Assembly (NCBI GenBank): GCA_017828935.1
Contig: JAGAUG010000081.1
Coordinates: 1-10,869 of the forward strand
Length of the DNA: 10,869 nucleotides
Origin: Oscillospiraceae bacterium
Lineage (GTDB): Bacteria > Bacillota > Clostridia > Oscillospirales > Ruminococcaceae
Direction of reading: 5' to 3'
This document shows, one piece after another, positions 1 through 6,686 of the stretch (position 1 is its first letter; each line of letters begins with the position of its first letter). The translations under genes and the position numbers were made by a program. Under the pieces are notes generated by a model, which saw only the letters and a list, made by a program, of their open reading frames with translations, made no database searches and was not told the origin of the DNA.

Positions 1-2
1 AT

Positions 3-218
3 TATATATTCAAGGCGAAAGATACTGATCAATTTGGGTTTAATAAAAGTTATATAAACGTTAAAGACGACAGTTCTAACTACGGAATGAAAGCCGGGAA
101 CGCATTTATGACTTACATGAAACAAGACGTCGGCGGCGGAAAGAAATTATTTATAGATTACGATATAGATCCGAAACAAATATTAGAAAACTACGAAAAT
201 TATAATTCTGGGTCTTAA
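3..218 (+). CDS. 3' end of an unrecognised protein (partial)
   Basis: An open frame enters from the left edge and ends at TAA (216-218), giving the last 71 residues of a longer protein. The visible part is polar, with no membrane segment, and has a glycine cluster (QDVGGGKK) followed by an acidic and aromatic stretch (LFIDYDIDPKQILENYENYNSGS). I do not recognise the family and no catalytic motif stands out. That it is a real gene is supported by a clean frame, use of codons such as GCG, GTC and GGC that fits the neighbours, and a strong hairpin terminator 12 bases past the stop. It converges on the rsmG-comM-VOC-rsmI operon, so it is the end of a separate plus-strand transcription unit. Confidence 0.6.
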   Translation, partial: YIFKAKDTDQFGFNKSYINVKDDSSNYGMKAGNAFMTYMKQDVGGGKKLFIDYDIDPKQILENYENYNSGS

Positions 219-230
219 TAAAATAAAAAT

Positions 231-278
231 AAAAAAGCTTATTAGAAAAATTAAAATTAATTCTAATAGGCTTTTTTT
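231..278. terminator. bidirectional intrinsic terminator
   Basis: A 17-base stem (231-247 pairs with 261-277, one G-T pair) encloses a 13-base loop. On the plus strand it ends in seven T (272-278). On the minus strand the stem runs into a T-rich tract (reverse of 221-236). It lies between converging genes, 12 bases after the partial plus-strand gene and about 75 bases after the rsmI reading frame ends at 352, so it most likely stops transcription from both sides. Confidence 0.85.
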
Positions 279-351
279 GTGGGTGCTAAGTCTTGACTTG
301 ATATAATATTTATTATGGAGCTGTTTTTGTTTAAATCTCGGGCTTATCAAG

Positions 352-1193
352 TTAGGTTTTATTAATACAAATTAATTTATATAAATTGTTTTTTTTAAGA
401 CCTGTTTCTTGAGCGACGATTTTTGTCGCTTCTAAAAGACTAATATTCTTTTCTTGGCTTATTTTTTTTATTAACAAAACAGCCTCGTCAATATTTATTT
501 CTTGTTTTTGTTTTTTATCGCCTTCTAAAATTAAAACAAACTCGCCCTTTATTTTATCAATAGATTCAAAATATTTATTAGCTTCTCTAAGAGTTGTTAT
601 AGTAGCGTTTTCGTGTATTTTAGTAATTTCTTTTATAATCGAAATATTTCTGTCGCCGAGAATATCTAATAAATCTTTAAGTGTTTTTTTTAGTTTGTGA
701 GGTGCTTCATAAAATATAATCGTTCTTTTTCTTGTTTAAGATTATTTAGTTTTTCTAATCTGTTTTTTTTATTAACGCTCAAGAATCCTTCGAAGACAAA
801 TTGACTAGTGTCGAGTCCGCTAATTGAGAGTCCGGCTATCGCTGCGCAAGGTCCAGGAACAACTGATACGTTAATATTATTTTTTATAGCTAACTTAACT
901 AATTTTTCTCCCGGGTCAGAAATACACGGCATCCCGGCGTCCGAAACAATCGCACAACTTTGACCGTCTAAAACTTTATTGATTATTTGTTGTAATTTAT
1001 CTAAAGAACTGTGTTCATGATAACTAATCAAATTATTTTTTATATTATAATAATTTAATAATTTAACAGTAACCCGAGTATCTTCAGCAGCAATAAAATC
1101 TACTTGTTTTAGAGTCTTAATTGCCCGAAGAGTAATATCTTCTAAGTTTCCAATAGGAGTCCCTACTATATAGATACAGCCTTTATTTATCAT
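352..1193 (-). pseudogene. rsmI: 16S rRNA 2'-O-ribose C1402 methyltransferase RsmI, apparent -1 frameshift
   Basis: RsmI uses S-adenosylmethionine to methylate the ribose of C1402 in 16S rRNA at the decoding centre. The first frame (690-1193) gives 167 residues with the family motifs VGTPIGNL (10-17), AAEDTR (35-40), SDAGMPCISDPG (84-95) and VVPGPCAA (111-118). It then runs off as MKHLTN and stops. The missing C-terminal part is intact in the -1 frame: FYEAPHK, LGDRNISIIKEITKIHE and GEFVLILEG follow without a stop down to TAA at 352-354. Joining the frames at the four-T run (711-714) gives 280 residues, the normal family length. The second part has no in-frame ATG, so it cannot easily be translated on its own. 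The ATG at 1193 has an AGGAG site a few bases upstream. It is last in the operon after rsmG, comM and the VOC gene. The break may be a base-call error, a fresh mutation or ribosomal slippage. Confidence 0.88.
711..714 (-). other. frameshift site in rsmI (T run)
   Basis: On the coding strand the codons are TTA TAT TTT ATG. The in-frame TTT is preceded by another T, so re-reading one base back gives TTT TAT GAA GCA CCT and restores the conserved F-Y-E-A-P-H. Adding one T to the run has the same effect. The surrounding bases do not form a classical X-XXY-YYZ slippery heptamer. Confidence 0.75.
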
Positions 1194-1247
1194 ATTTTCT
1201 CCTGTATAATTTATAATTCTTTTTGAAACTAAATAATATTAATAAAA

Positions 1248-1628
1248 TTAGCTTTTTATTTTAAGACCAACAGCTAACCAACGTCCATCGATATCTTCGA
1301 TAACAAACTCTTTATTTTTATAGTCAGTAATATCTAAGTGTTTAATAAACTTAATTTTATTTTTAATAAACTCTTTCTCGAGATTTTCTTGATTATCTGA
1401 ATATAAATATGCATCATATCCATATCCGTATAGAGCTCTATTTGGGGAAATTTTATTTATATTTGATTTGAGTAAAATAATTTCAATATTATCTCTATAA
1501 AGACAAATATGCGGTTCTTTACACTCTAAATATTCAGTTGCTCTAAAACCCAATTTTGATACATAAAATTCTTTGGTTTTATTTATATCAGGAACAGGGA
1601 AAATACAACTTAACGCTTTTATACTCAT
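1248..1628 (-). CDS. VOC (glyoxalase/bleomycin-resistance fold) family protein
   Basis: This is a 126-residue cytosolic protein with the paired beta-alpha-beta-beta-beta pattern of the vicinal oxygen chelate superfamily. Seen in the sequence: the opening FPVPDINKTKEFYVSKLGFRATEY, typical of the first half, a central GYDAYLYSDNQENLEKEF (the start of the second half), and the ending FVIEDIDGRWLAVG. The last motif usually carries a metal-binding glutamate two residues after the GRW/GNW position. Here that place seems to be alanine, so a metal-independent binding role, like that of bleomycin-binding relatives, is as likely as a lyase or dioxygenase. The substrate cannot be told. It lies 34 bases after comM and 54 before rsmI in the same operon. 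The ATG at 1628 has only a weak AGGACGG site, with TATAAT directly before the start. Confidence 0.8.
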   Translation of the reverse strand: MSIKALSCIFPVPDINKTKEFYVSKLGFRATEYLECKEPHICLYRDNIEIILLKSNINKISPNRALYGYGYDAYLYSDNQENLEKEFIKNKIKFIKHLDITDYKNKEFVIEDIDGRWLAVGLKIKS

Positions 1629-1662
1629 ATTATAATATACCGTCCTATAATAAAAATAAATA

Positions 1663-3192
1663 TTATAAATTCTTCCAATATTTTCTATCTAAACTTCTAT
1701 ACTGAAGAGCTTCGGCGATATGTTTAGAGTCTATTTTTTCGTCTGAATCTAAATCGGCGATAGTTCTAGCTATTTTAAGTATTTTATCGTAAGTTCTAGC
1801 TGAAAGTCCCATTTTTTCGAACGCTGATTTTAAAATTTTATTTGCTGAATCAGTAATATCGCAGTAAGTTTTCATCAAGCTTGAAGAAAGCCTAGCGTTA
1901 CAAGTGATATTTTGGTTTTTATATCGCTCAATTTGGAGATTTCTAGCTTTTATAACTCTTTTTCTTATTTCGATAGAAGACTCTGATTTTTCTTTAGAAG
2001 ATAAGTCTTGATAATCAACTGGCATCACTTCAACATGTATATCTAGTCTATCTAAAAGAGGTCCAGAAACTTTATTTAAATACTTGCTTACGCTTCCCGG
2101 AGCGCAAATACATGGTCTTGTTGGGTGGCCAAAAAAACCACAAGGACAAGGATTCATCGCCGCAACAAGCATCACACAGCACGGATAAGTTATTTTAGCC
2201 CTAGCTCTCGAAATCGTTATAACAGAGTCTTCTATAGGTTGTCTTAATATCTCTAAAGTTTGTCTTGAAAATTCAGGCAACTCATCAAGAAATAAAACTC
2301 CGTTGTGAGCTAAAGATATTTCGCCAGGACTTGGAGTTGATCCGCCGCCTGAGAGTCCAGCCGAAGAAGTAGAATGGTGAGGTGACCTAAATGGTCGTTT
2401 TATAATTAGCGGCTCTTTTTCGTCTAAAAAACCCGAAATCGAGTGGATTTTTGTTGTTTCGATCGCTTCGTCGAAAGTCATCGGTGGCAAGATCGACGCG
2501 AGCCTTTTAGCAAGCATACTCTTACCAGAACCTGGAGGGCCTATTAGTAAGACGTTATGGCCTCCAGCGGCCGCTATTTCAAGAGCACGCTTGGCCTGAT
2601 ATTGACCTTTTACGTCTTCAAAAGAAAGATCTAAATCAGCAATTTCGCTATTAAACTTATAAATCGGAGCGGGCTCGAGTTTTTGTTTGTTTTTTAAATG
2701 CTCAATAACTTGATTTATATGACTAATTGCGAAAACGTTTATTCCGTCGACGATCGACCCTTCGGCTATATTTCCTTCTGGAATATATATATTTTTAATT
2801 CCCATCTCTTTAGCTTTTAAAACCATTGGTAAGATCCCGTAGACTTTTTTGACATCTCCAAACAACGAAATTTCGCCAATAAATGCGCTGTCTTCAAAAT
2901 TCCCTTCGAGTTGTTTGGTCGAAATTAAAATTCCTATCAAGATTGGTAAGTCATACATCGAACCTATTTTTTTTATATCTGCTGGCGCTAAATTTACTGT
3001 AATTCGAGACATCGGAACGTTATAATTATTATTTTTTAAACTAGCTCTTATTCTATCTCTAGATTCTTTAACGGTCGCGTCTGGTAATCCAACTATATCG
3101 AACGACGGCATCCCTTGAGAAATATCGACTTCAACTTGAACCATAAACGCATCGATGCCTAAAAATCCAAAACTATTTAATTTAGAATACAA
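1663..3192 (-). CDS. comM: YifB/ComM family AAA+ ATPase (Mg-chelatase-like)
   Basis: The family member ComM is a hexameric helicase that drives branch migration when transformed DNA recombines. In non-competent bacteria the role is less clear. The 509 residues match the full family length. The N-terminal part (about 1-170) is the Lon-protease-like fold (GIDAFMVQVEVDISQGMPSF, GLPDATVKESRDRIRAS, VNLAPADIKK). The ATPase core has Walker A GPPGSGKS (218-225) and Walker B GVLFLDE (298-304). The conserved SPHHSTSSAGLSGGG lies between them. A cysteine group (349, 351, 361, 363) in CPCGFFGHPTRPCIC probably binds a metal. The C-terminal helical lid (about 400-505) carries LSARTYDKILKIARTIADL. The start is TTG at 3192, chosen because AAGGAGA lies ten bases upstream and the protein then begins where relatives begin. 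It is 50 bases after rsmG, so probably co-transcribed. Confidence 0.93.
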   Translation of the reverse strand: MYSKLNSFGFLGIDAFMVQVEVDISQGMPSFDIVGLPDATVKESRDRIRASLKNNNYNVPMSRITVNLAPADIKKIGSMYDLPILIGILISTKQLEGNFEDSAFIGEISLFGDVKKVYGILPMVLKAKEMGIKNIYIPEGNIAEGSIVDGINVFAISHINQVIEHLKNKQKLEPAPIYKFNSEIADLDLSFEDVKGQYQAKRALEIAAAGGHNVLLIGPPGSGKSMLAKRLASILPPMTFDEAIETTKIHSISGFLDEKEPLIIKRPFRSPHHSTSSAGLSGGGSTPSPGEISLAHNGVLFLDELPEFSRQTLEILRQPIEDSVITISRARAKITYPCCVMLVAAMNPCPCGFFGHPTRPCICAPGSVSKYLNKVSGPLLDRLDIHVEVMPVDYQDLSSKEKSESSIEIRKRVIKARNLQIERYKNQNITCNARLSSSLMKTYCDITDSANKILKSAFEKMGLSARTYDKILKIARTIADLDSDEKIDSKHIAEALQYRSLDRKYWKNL

Positions 3193-3242
3193 ACTCTTTT
3201 ATCTCCTTCTTAATATTAAAAATCAAAAATTAATTTATTAAT

Positions 3243-3962
3243 TTATTTTTTTATAATCTGAGATGTCGATCTCGGATATTTTGGCGGCGTTTGTGATATT
3301 TTTTTAATTAAAACAATAACTCGATCGTCTTCTGATAATAACTTATATTTAAAAATATTTATAATTTTCCCGCCTAAAATATTTATAATGTTTTCAGCTT
3401 CTTTGATTTCTTCTTCAATATTTTTAGGACCTTTCATTGCTAATAAAAAGCCATCTAGCTTAACTAACGGTAAGCAATATTCGCTGAGTTCTTTAAGATT
3501 TTTTACAGCTCTAGCAACGGCGATATCGTAAGTTTCTCTATATTTTTTATCTTTGCCGAGTATTTCAGCTCGTTGATTAATAACTAAATAATCTAGATTC
3601 AACTTGTTTTTTAAAAGCTCCAAAAAATTTGTTTTTTTAGCTACGCTATCGACAAGCGTCAAATCTAAATTATTATTTATAATTTTAAGTGGAACCCCAG
3701 GAAACCCTGCTCCTGTTCCGATATCTATTAATTTTTTATTTTTAAAATCTAAATATTTATCTAGTATTAAACTATCTAAAAAATGTTTTTTAATTATCGC
3801 TTCGTCTTCAACAATCGCTGTTAAATTTATTTTTTTATTATATTCTTTAAGAAATTTTTTATAAATATCAAAATATTTTAAATTTTTGTCGTTAATATTT
3901 ATATTATAGCTTTGACAATATTTTTTTAAGTTTGATAGATCCTCAAAATCCAAAAATATCAC
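3243..3962 (-). CDS. rsmG: 16S rRNA (guanine-527-N7)-methyltransferase RsmG (GidB)
   Basis: RsmG transfers a methyl group from S-adenosylmethionine to N7 of G527 in 16S rRNA. Loss of it gives low-level streptomycin resistance in several bacteria. The 239 residues match the family length. Motifs: YNKKINLTAI (41-50), KHFLDSL (59-65), the SAM-binding loop DIGTGAGFPGVPLK (80-93), IAVARAV (147-153), LAMKGPK (174-180) and the closing KKISQTPPKYPR (220-231). The open frame begins with GTG at 3962, but the only Shine-Dalgarno-like bases (AGGGTG) touch that codon. TTG at 3953 (codon 4) is ten bases past AGGG and may be the true start. It is first in the minus-strand operon, with its own strong promoter at 3998-4026 and a leader of about 29 bases. 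In many Bacillota rsmG sits near mnmG at the replication origin; here the visible neighbours are comM and mutS2. Confidence 0.95.
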   Translation of the reverse strand: MIFLDFEDLSNLKKYCQSYNININDKNLKYFDIYKKFLKEYNKKINLTAIVEDEAIIKKHFLDSLILDKYLDFKNKKLIDIGTGAGFPGVPLKIINNNLDLTLVDSVAKKTNFLELLKNKLNLDYLVINQRAEILGKDKKYRETYDIAVARAVKNLKELSEYCLPLVKLDGFLLAMKGPKNIEEEIKEAENIINILGGKIINIFKYKLLSEDDRVIVLIKKISQTPPKYPRSTSQIIKK

Positions 3963-3997
3963 ACCCTAAAAATTAAATTATATAATTTTATACAGTA

Positions 3998-4026
3998 ATT
4001 ATAACACAAATAAGTTTTTATGTCTA
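3998..4026 (-). promoter_or_regulatory. sigma-A-type promoter for the rsmG operon
   Basis: On the minus strand: -35 TAGACA (4021-4026, one mismatch from TTGACA), a spacer of exactly 17 bases, and -10 TATAAT (3998-4003) with TG one base upstream (extended -10). The expected start of transcription is near 3991, leaving a leader of about 29 bases before GTG 3962. It is the mirror image of the promoter at 4096-4124. Confidence 0.8.
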
Positions 4027-4047
4027 TCCTGTATTTAAGTTTAAAAA

Positions 4048-4074
4048 TATATTTAAACATATTTTTTAAATATA
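4048..4074. repeat. perfect inverted repeat midway between the divergent promoters
   Basis: TATATTTAAA (4048-4057) and TTTAAATATA (4065-4074) form 10-base arms around seven bases, centred at 4061. That is also the exact midpoint of the two flanking promoters. A second, overlapping near-palindrome runs from 4039 to 4058 (GTTTAAA and TTTAAAC). It could be an operator or an A/T-rich upstream element shared by both promoters. The arms are A and T only, so chance is possible in this base composition. Confidence 0.45.
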
Positions 4075-4095
4075 ACAGAGATAAAAAATTAACAG

Positions 4096-4124
4096 TAGAC
4101 AATAATTAATATTTATGTTATAAT
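4096..4124 (+). promoter_or_regulatory. sigma-A-type promoter for the mutS2 operon
   Basis: -35 TAGACA (4096-4101), a 17-base spacer, and -10 TATAAT (4119-4124) preceded by TG at 4116-4117 (extended -10). The expected transcription start is near 4131, giving a leader of about 110 bases to the mutS2 ATG. The 13-base block TGTTATAATTACT (4116-4128) is repeated exactly, inverted, in the rsmG promoter. The rest of the 278-base gene-free stretch 3963-4240 is A/T-rich and holds only the inverted repeat (4048-4074) and the leader hairpin (4161-4186). Confidence 0.8.
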
Positions 4125-4160
4125 TACTCATGATAATAAAAAAAATATATTAGATATGCT

Positions 4161-4186
4161 ATATTAAAAAATAAATTTTTTAATAT
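4161..4186 (+). promoter_or_regulatory. A/U-only hairpin in the mutS2 leader
   Basis: ATATTAAAAAA (4161-4171) pairs perfectly with TTTTTTAATAT (4176-4186) around a four-base loop. A T-rich tract follows (AATAATTTTGTTTTT). It lies in the predicted leader RNA, about 55 bases before the mutS2 start. It could act as a weak attenuator or RNA stability element, but it contains no G-C pair and may be a product of composition. Confidence 0.3.
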
Positions 4187-4240
4187 AATAATTTTGTTTT
4201 TGAGATTATAATATATATAATACTGGAGTTTAGTTCAAAT

Positions 4241-6616
4241 ATGAAAAAAAATATTTTGACGCTGGAATTCGATAAGATATTAAATTTATTAAAATCTGAA
4301 GCTACTTGTCAAGAGACAAAAAAATATATAGATAATATAACGCCTTTTTGGGACTATAAAAAAATCAAACAAGAGCTCAATAAAACAGACGATATGTTTA
4401 AGTTAATAACAAGTTTTGGGCTTCCGAAGCTAAATTTTTCGTCGAGTTTAGATAGTATTATAAATAAAATAAAAATAAAAGCCCAATTGACTCTAAAAGA
4501 ATTATTATTAGTTTCGAGTTTTTTGTCTCAAATTAAAGAGCTTCTCAGTTGGAAGAGAACTACAGAAAATAAAGTTACAGAGATAGATTATCTTTTTGAA
4601 AATTTAATTTTTATAAAAGATTTAAAATCTCGGATAGATAAAGTAGTTTTATCTGAAGACGAGATCGTTGACGACGCCAGCGAAAATTTATTTATTATTA
4701 GAAAAAAAATAAAAAACGTTTCTTCAAAAGCTAGAGATTCTCTTGAAAAATTAATAAAATCTTCGGTTTATCAAAAATACTTACAAGAACAGATAATAAC
4801 GATTAGAGATGGTCGATTTGTAGTTCCGGTTAAGTCTGAATACAGGTCAGAAATAAAAGGCTTAGTTCACGATAGTTCAGCTAGCGGGTCTACTTTATTT
4901 ATCGAACCGATCTCAGTTGTCGAAGCTAATAATCAAATAAAAATATTAGAGAGACAAGAACTAGAAGAAATAAATAAAATACTAGATGAGCTTTCTGGTC
5001 AGGTTAATTTAAATATAACAGAAATTATTAAAAATTATAATTTATTAATAAAAATAGATTTATATCTTGCGAAGGCTAGATTGGGTCAAAAGATGGCGGG
5101 GACGATCCCCAAAATTAATAATCAAAAAAAAATTAATTTAATAAAAGCGAGACATCCGCTTATAGAAAGCCAAAAAGTAGTTCCGATAGATATTAATTTA
5201 GGTTATGATTTTGATAAATTAATTATAACGGGGCCAAATACTGGGGGAAAGACAGTAGCGCTAAAAACAGTTGGGCTCTTGACGGTGATGGGGATGAGCG
5301 GGTTGATGATTCCGGCTGAAGATAGTAGCGAAATATCGATTTTTAATAAAATTCTAGTTGATATCGGAGACGAACAAAGTATCGAACATAATCTTTCGAC
5401 TTTTTCAGCTCATATGACTAATATAATAGATATATTAAAAAAATCTGATCAAGATACTTTGGTTTTAATAGATGAGCTAGGTTCGGGGACAGATCCTGTT
5501 GAAGGTGCAAGTTTAGCGGTTGCTATATTAGAAGAATTTGATTTAAAAAAATCAAAAGTTATAGCGACAACACACTATCCAGAGATTAAATTATATGCTT
5601 TAAATACAAATCGGGTCGAAAATGCGTCTTGTGAATTTGATATAAATACTCTCAGGCCGACATACAAATTGTCTATTGGGATCCCGGGAAAATCAAACGC
5701 GTTTTTGATCTCAAAAAAATTAGGTCTTAGTGAAAATATTTTAAATAAAGCTAAATCTTTGATGACCGACGAAAAAAATAAATTCGAAGATGTTGTGTCG
5801 AACTTAGAGAGCTTAAAAATACAATCAGAAAACAAGAGAGACGAATTAGATAAACTTGAAAAACAAATAAAAATAGAAAGAGATAATATATCAAAAATTA
5901 AATCTCAACTCGAAAAGAATAAAAACTCAGAGATTGAAAAAGCTAAACAAGAAGCTCAAAAAATTATTTTAGACGTAAGAACAAAGTCGCAGTTGATTTT
6001 AGAAGAATTAGATAATATATTAAAACAAAAAGATAGCGAAAATTTTTATAAAATGGCGGTTGATATAAAATCTAAAATAAAATCTAAGTTTAAAAACTTA
6101 GAAGATATTGCGGATCCTGTTAGTTTAAGAAATAATAATTTTGATAAAATTTTGAGCGACAAAAAAATAGAAAATGGCGACGAAGTTAAAGTTTTAGATA
6201 TAAATCAAGTTGGAGTTGTTATAAGCGATAAAGACAAGGATGGTTGTTATTTTGTTCAAATTGGAATCATAAAGAAAAAAGAGCATTTTTCTAATTTAGT
6301 GGCTGTAAAATCAAGCAAAAATAAACAACGAGTTGTTGTTACTAAAAATATAAAAAGTAAGTTTAGCGGGAAGATAGAATCGGAGATACATCTTAGGGGG
6401 AAGACGGTTGAGGAAGCGATTCTTGAGTTAGATAAATTTATTGATGACGCTGTTGTTGCTGGGCTTTGTGTTGTTAGAGTTGTCCATGGGAAGGGAACAG
6501 GAGTTTTAAGACAGGCGGTTAGCGATTATTTGAGATCTAATAAAAGCGTTGCTGATTTTAGATTGGGGACTTACGGAGAAGGAGAAAGCGGAGTTACGAT
6601 AGTTAGTCTAAAATAA
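4241..6616 (+). CDS. mutS2: MutS2 ATPase/endonuclease with C-terminal Smr domain
   Basis: MutS2 is a MutS-like dimeric ATPase without the mismatch-recognition domain. Reported roles are suppression of homologous recombination and, in Bacillus subtilis, sensing collided ribosomes and splitting them. The 791 residues are full length. The N-terminal core and lever region (about 1-300) includes IRDGRFVVPVKSEYRSEIKG and SASGSTLFIEP (213-223). The ATPase has Walker A GPNTGGKT (331-338), STFSAHM (387-393), Walker B LVLIDE with GSGTD (407-418) and ATTHYPE (442-448). A lysine- and glutamate-rich coiled coil spans about 505-605. A small beta (KOW-like) region at about 645-690 follows, then the Smr nuclease domain (about 714-791) with LRG (718-720) and HGKGTGVLR (749-757). 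The ATG has a TGGAG site 12 bases upstream. It is first in the plus-strand operon. Confidence 0.96.
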   Translation: MKKNILTLEFDKILNLLKSEATCQETKKYIDNITPFWDYKKIKQELNKTDDMFKLITSFGLPKLNFSSSLDSIINKIKIKAQLTLKELLLVSSFLSQIKELLSWKRTTENKVTEIDYLFENLIFIKDLKSRIDKVVLSEDEIVDDASENLFIIRKKIKNVSSKARDSLEKLIKSSVYQKYLQEQIITIRDGRFVVPVKSEYRSEIKGLVHDSSASGSTLFIEPISVVEANNQIKILERQELEEINKILDELSGQVNLNITEIIKNYNLLIKIDLYLAKARLGQKMAGTIPKINNQKKINLIKARHPLIESQKVVPIDINLGYDFDKLIITGPNTGGKTVALKTVGLLTVMGMSGLMIPAEDSSEISIFNKILVDIGDEQSIEHNLSTFSAHMTNIIDILKKSDQDTLVLIDELGSGTDPVEGASLAVAILEEFDLKKSKVIATTHYPEIKLYALNTNRVENASCEFDINTLRPTYKLSIGIPGKSNAFLISKKLGLSENILNKAKSLMTDEKNKFEDVVSNLESLKIQSENKRDELDKLEKQIKIERDNISKIKSQLEKNKNSEIEKAKQEAQKIILDVRTKSQLILEELDNILKQKDSENFYKMAVDIKSKIKSKFKNLEDIADPVSLRNNNFDKILSDKKIENGDEVKVLDINQVGVVISDKDKDGCYFVQIGIIKKKEHFSNLVAVKSSKNKQRVVVTKNIKSKFSGKIESEIHLRGKTVEEAILELDKFIDDAVVAGLCVVRVVHGKGTGVLRQAVSDYLRSNKSVADFRLGTYGEGESGVTIVSLK

Positions 6617-6630
6617 AATTTGATAAACAT

Positions 6631-6648
6631 AGTTTATTATAATAAACT
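6631..6648. repeat. perfect 18-base palindrome between mutS2 and yfhO
   Basis: AGTTTATTATAATAAACT reads the same on both strands and starts 14 bases after the mutS2 stop. It could be an operator or, as RNA, a weak hairpin. It lacks a following T run, so it is not a terminator. It contains TATAAT (6638-6643), but no -35 at the right distance. It may be compositional. Confidence 0.4.
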
Positions 6649-6686
6649 TATTGTAATAATATTAATATATTAAACAAGGAGCATTG

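Noticed and set aside
293..307. TTGACT followed by TATAAT, resembling a promoter
   Set aside because: Only three bases separate the boxes, and no suitable partner lies 16-18 bases from either one.
315..365. 16-codon ATG frame downstream of the terminator
   Set aside because: No ribosome binding site, overlaps the antisense end of rsmI, and is too short to support.
711..722. Classical -1 programmed frameshift heptamer in rsmI
   Set aside because: The zero-frame codons TAT TTT do not fit X-XXY-YYZ, and I see no clear pseudoknot directly downstream. Single-tRNA or polymerase slippage remains possible, but mutation or sequencing error is simpler.
3604..3864. Plus-strand open frame of 86 codons
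   Set aside because: It lies wholly antisense within rsmG, has no ribosome binding site and shows only composition-driven sequence.
5575..5835. Minus-strand open frame of 86 codons
   Set aside because: Antisense shadow of the mutS2 ATPase region, with no plausible start context.
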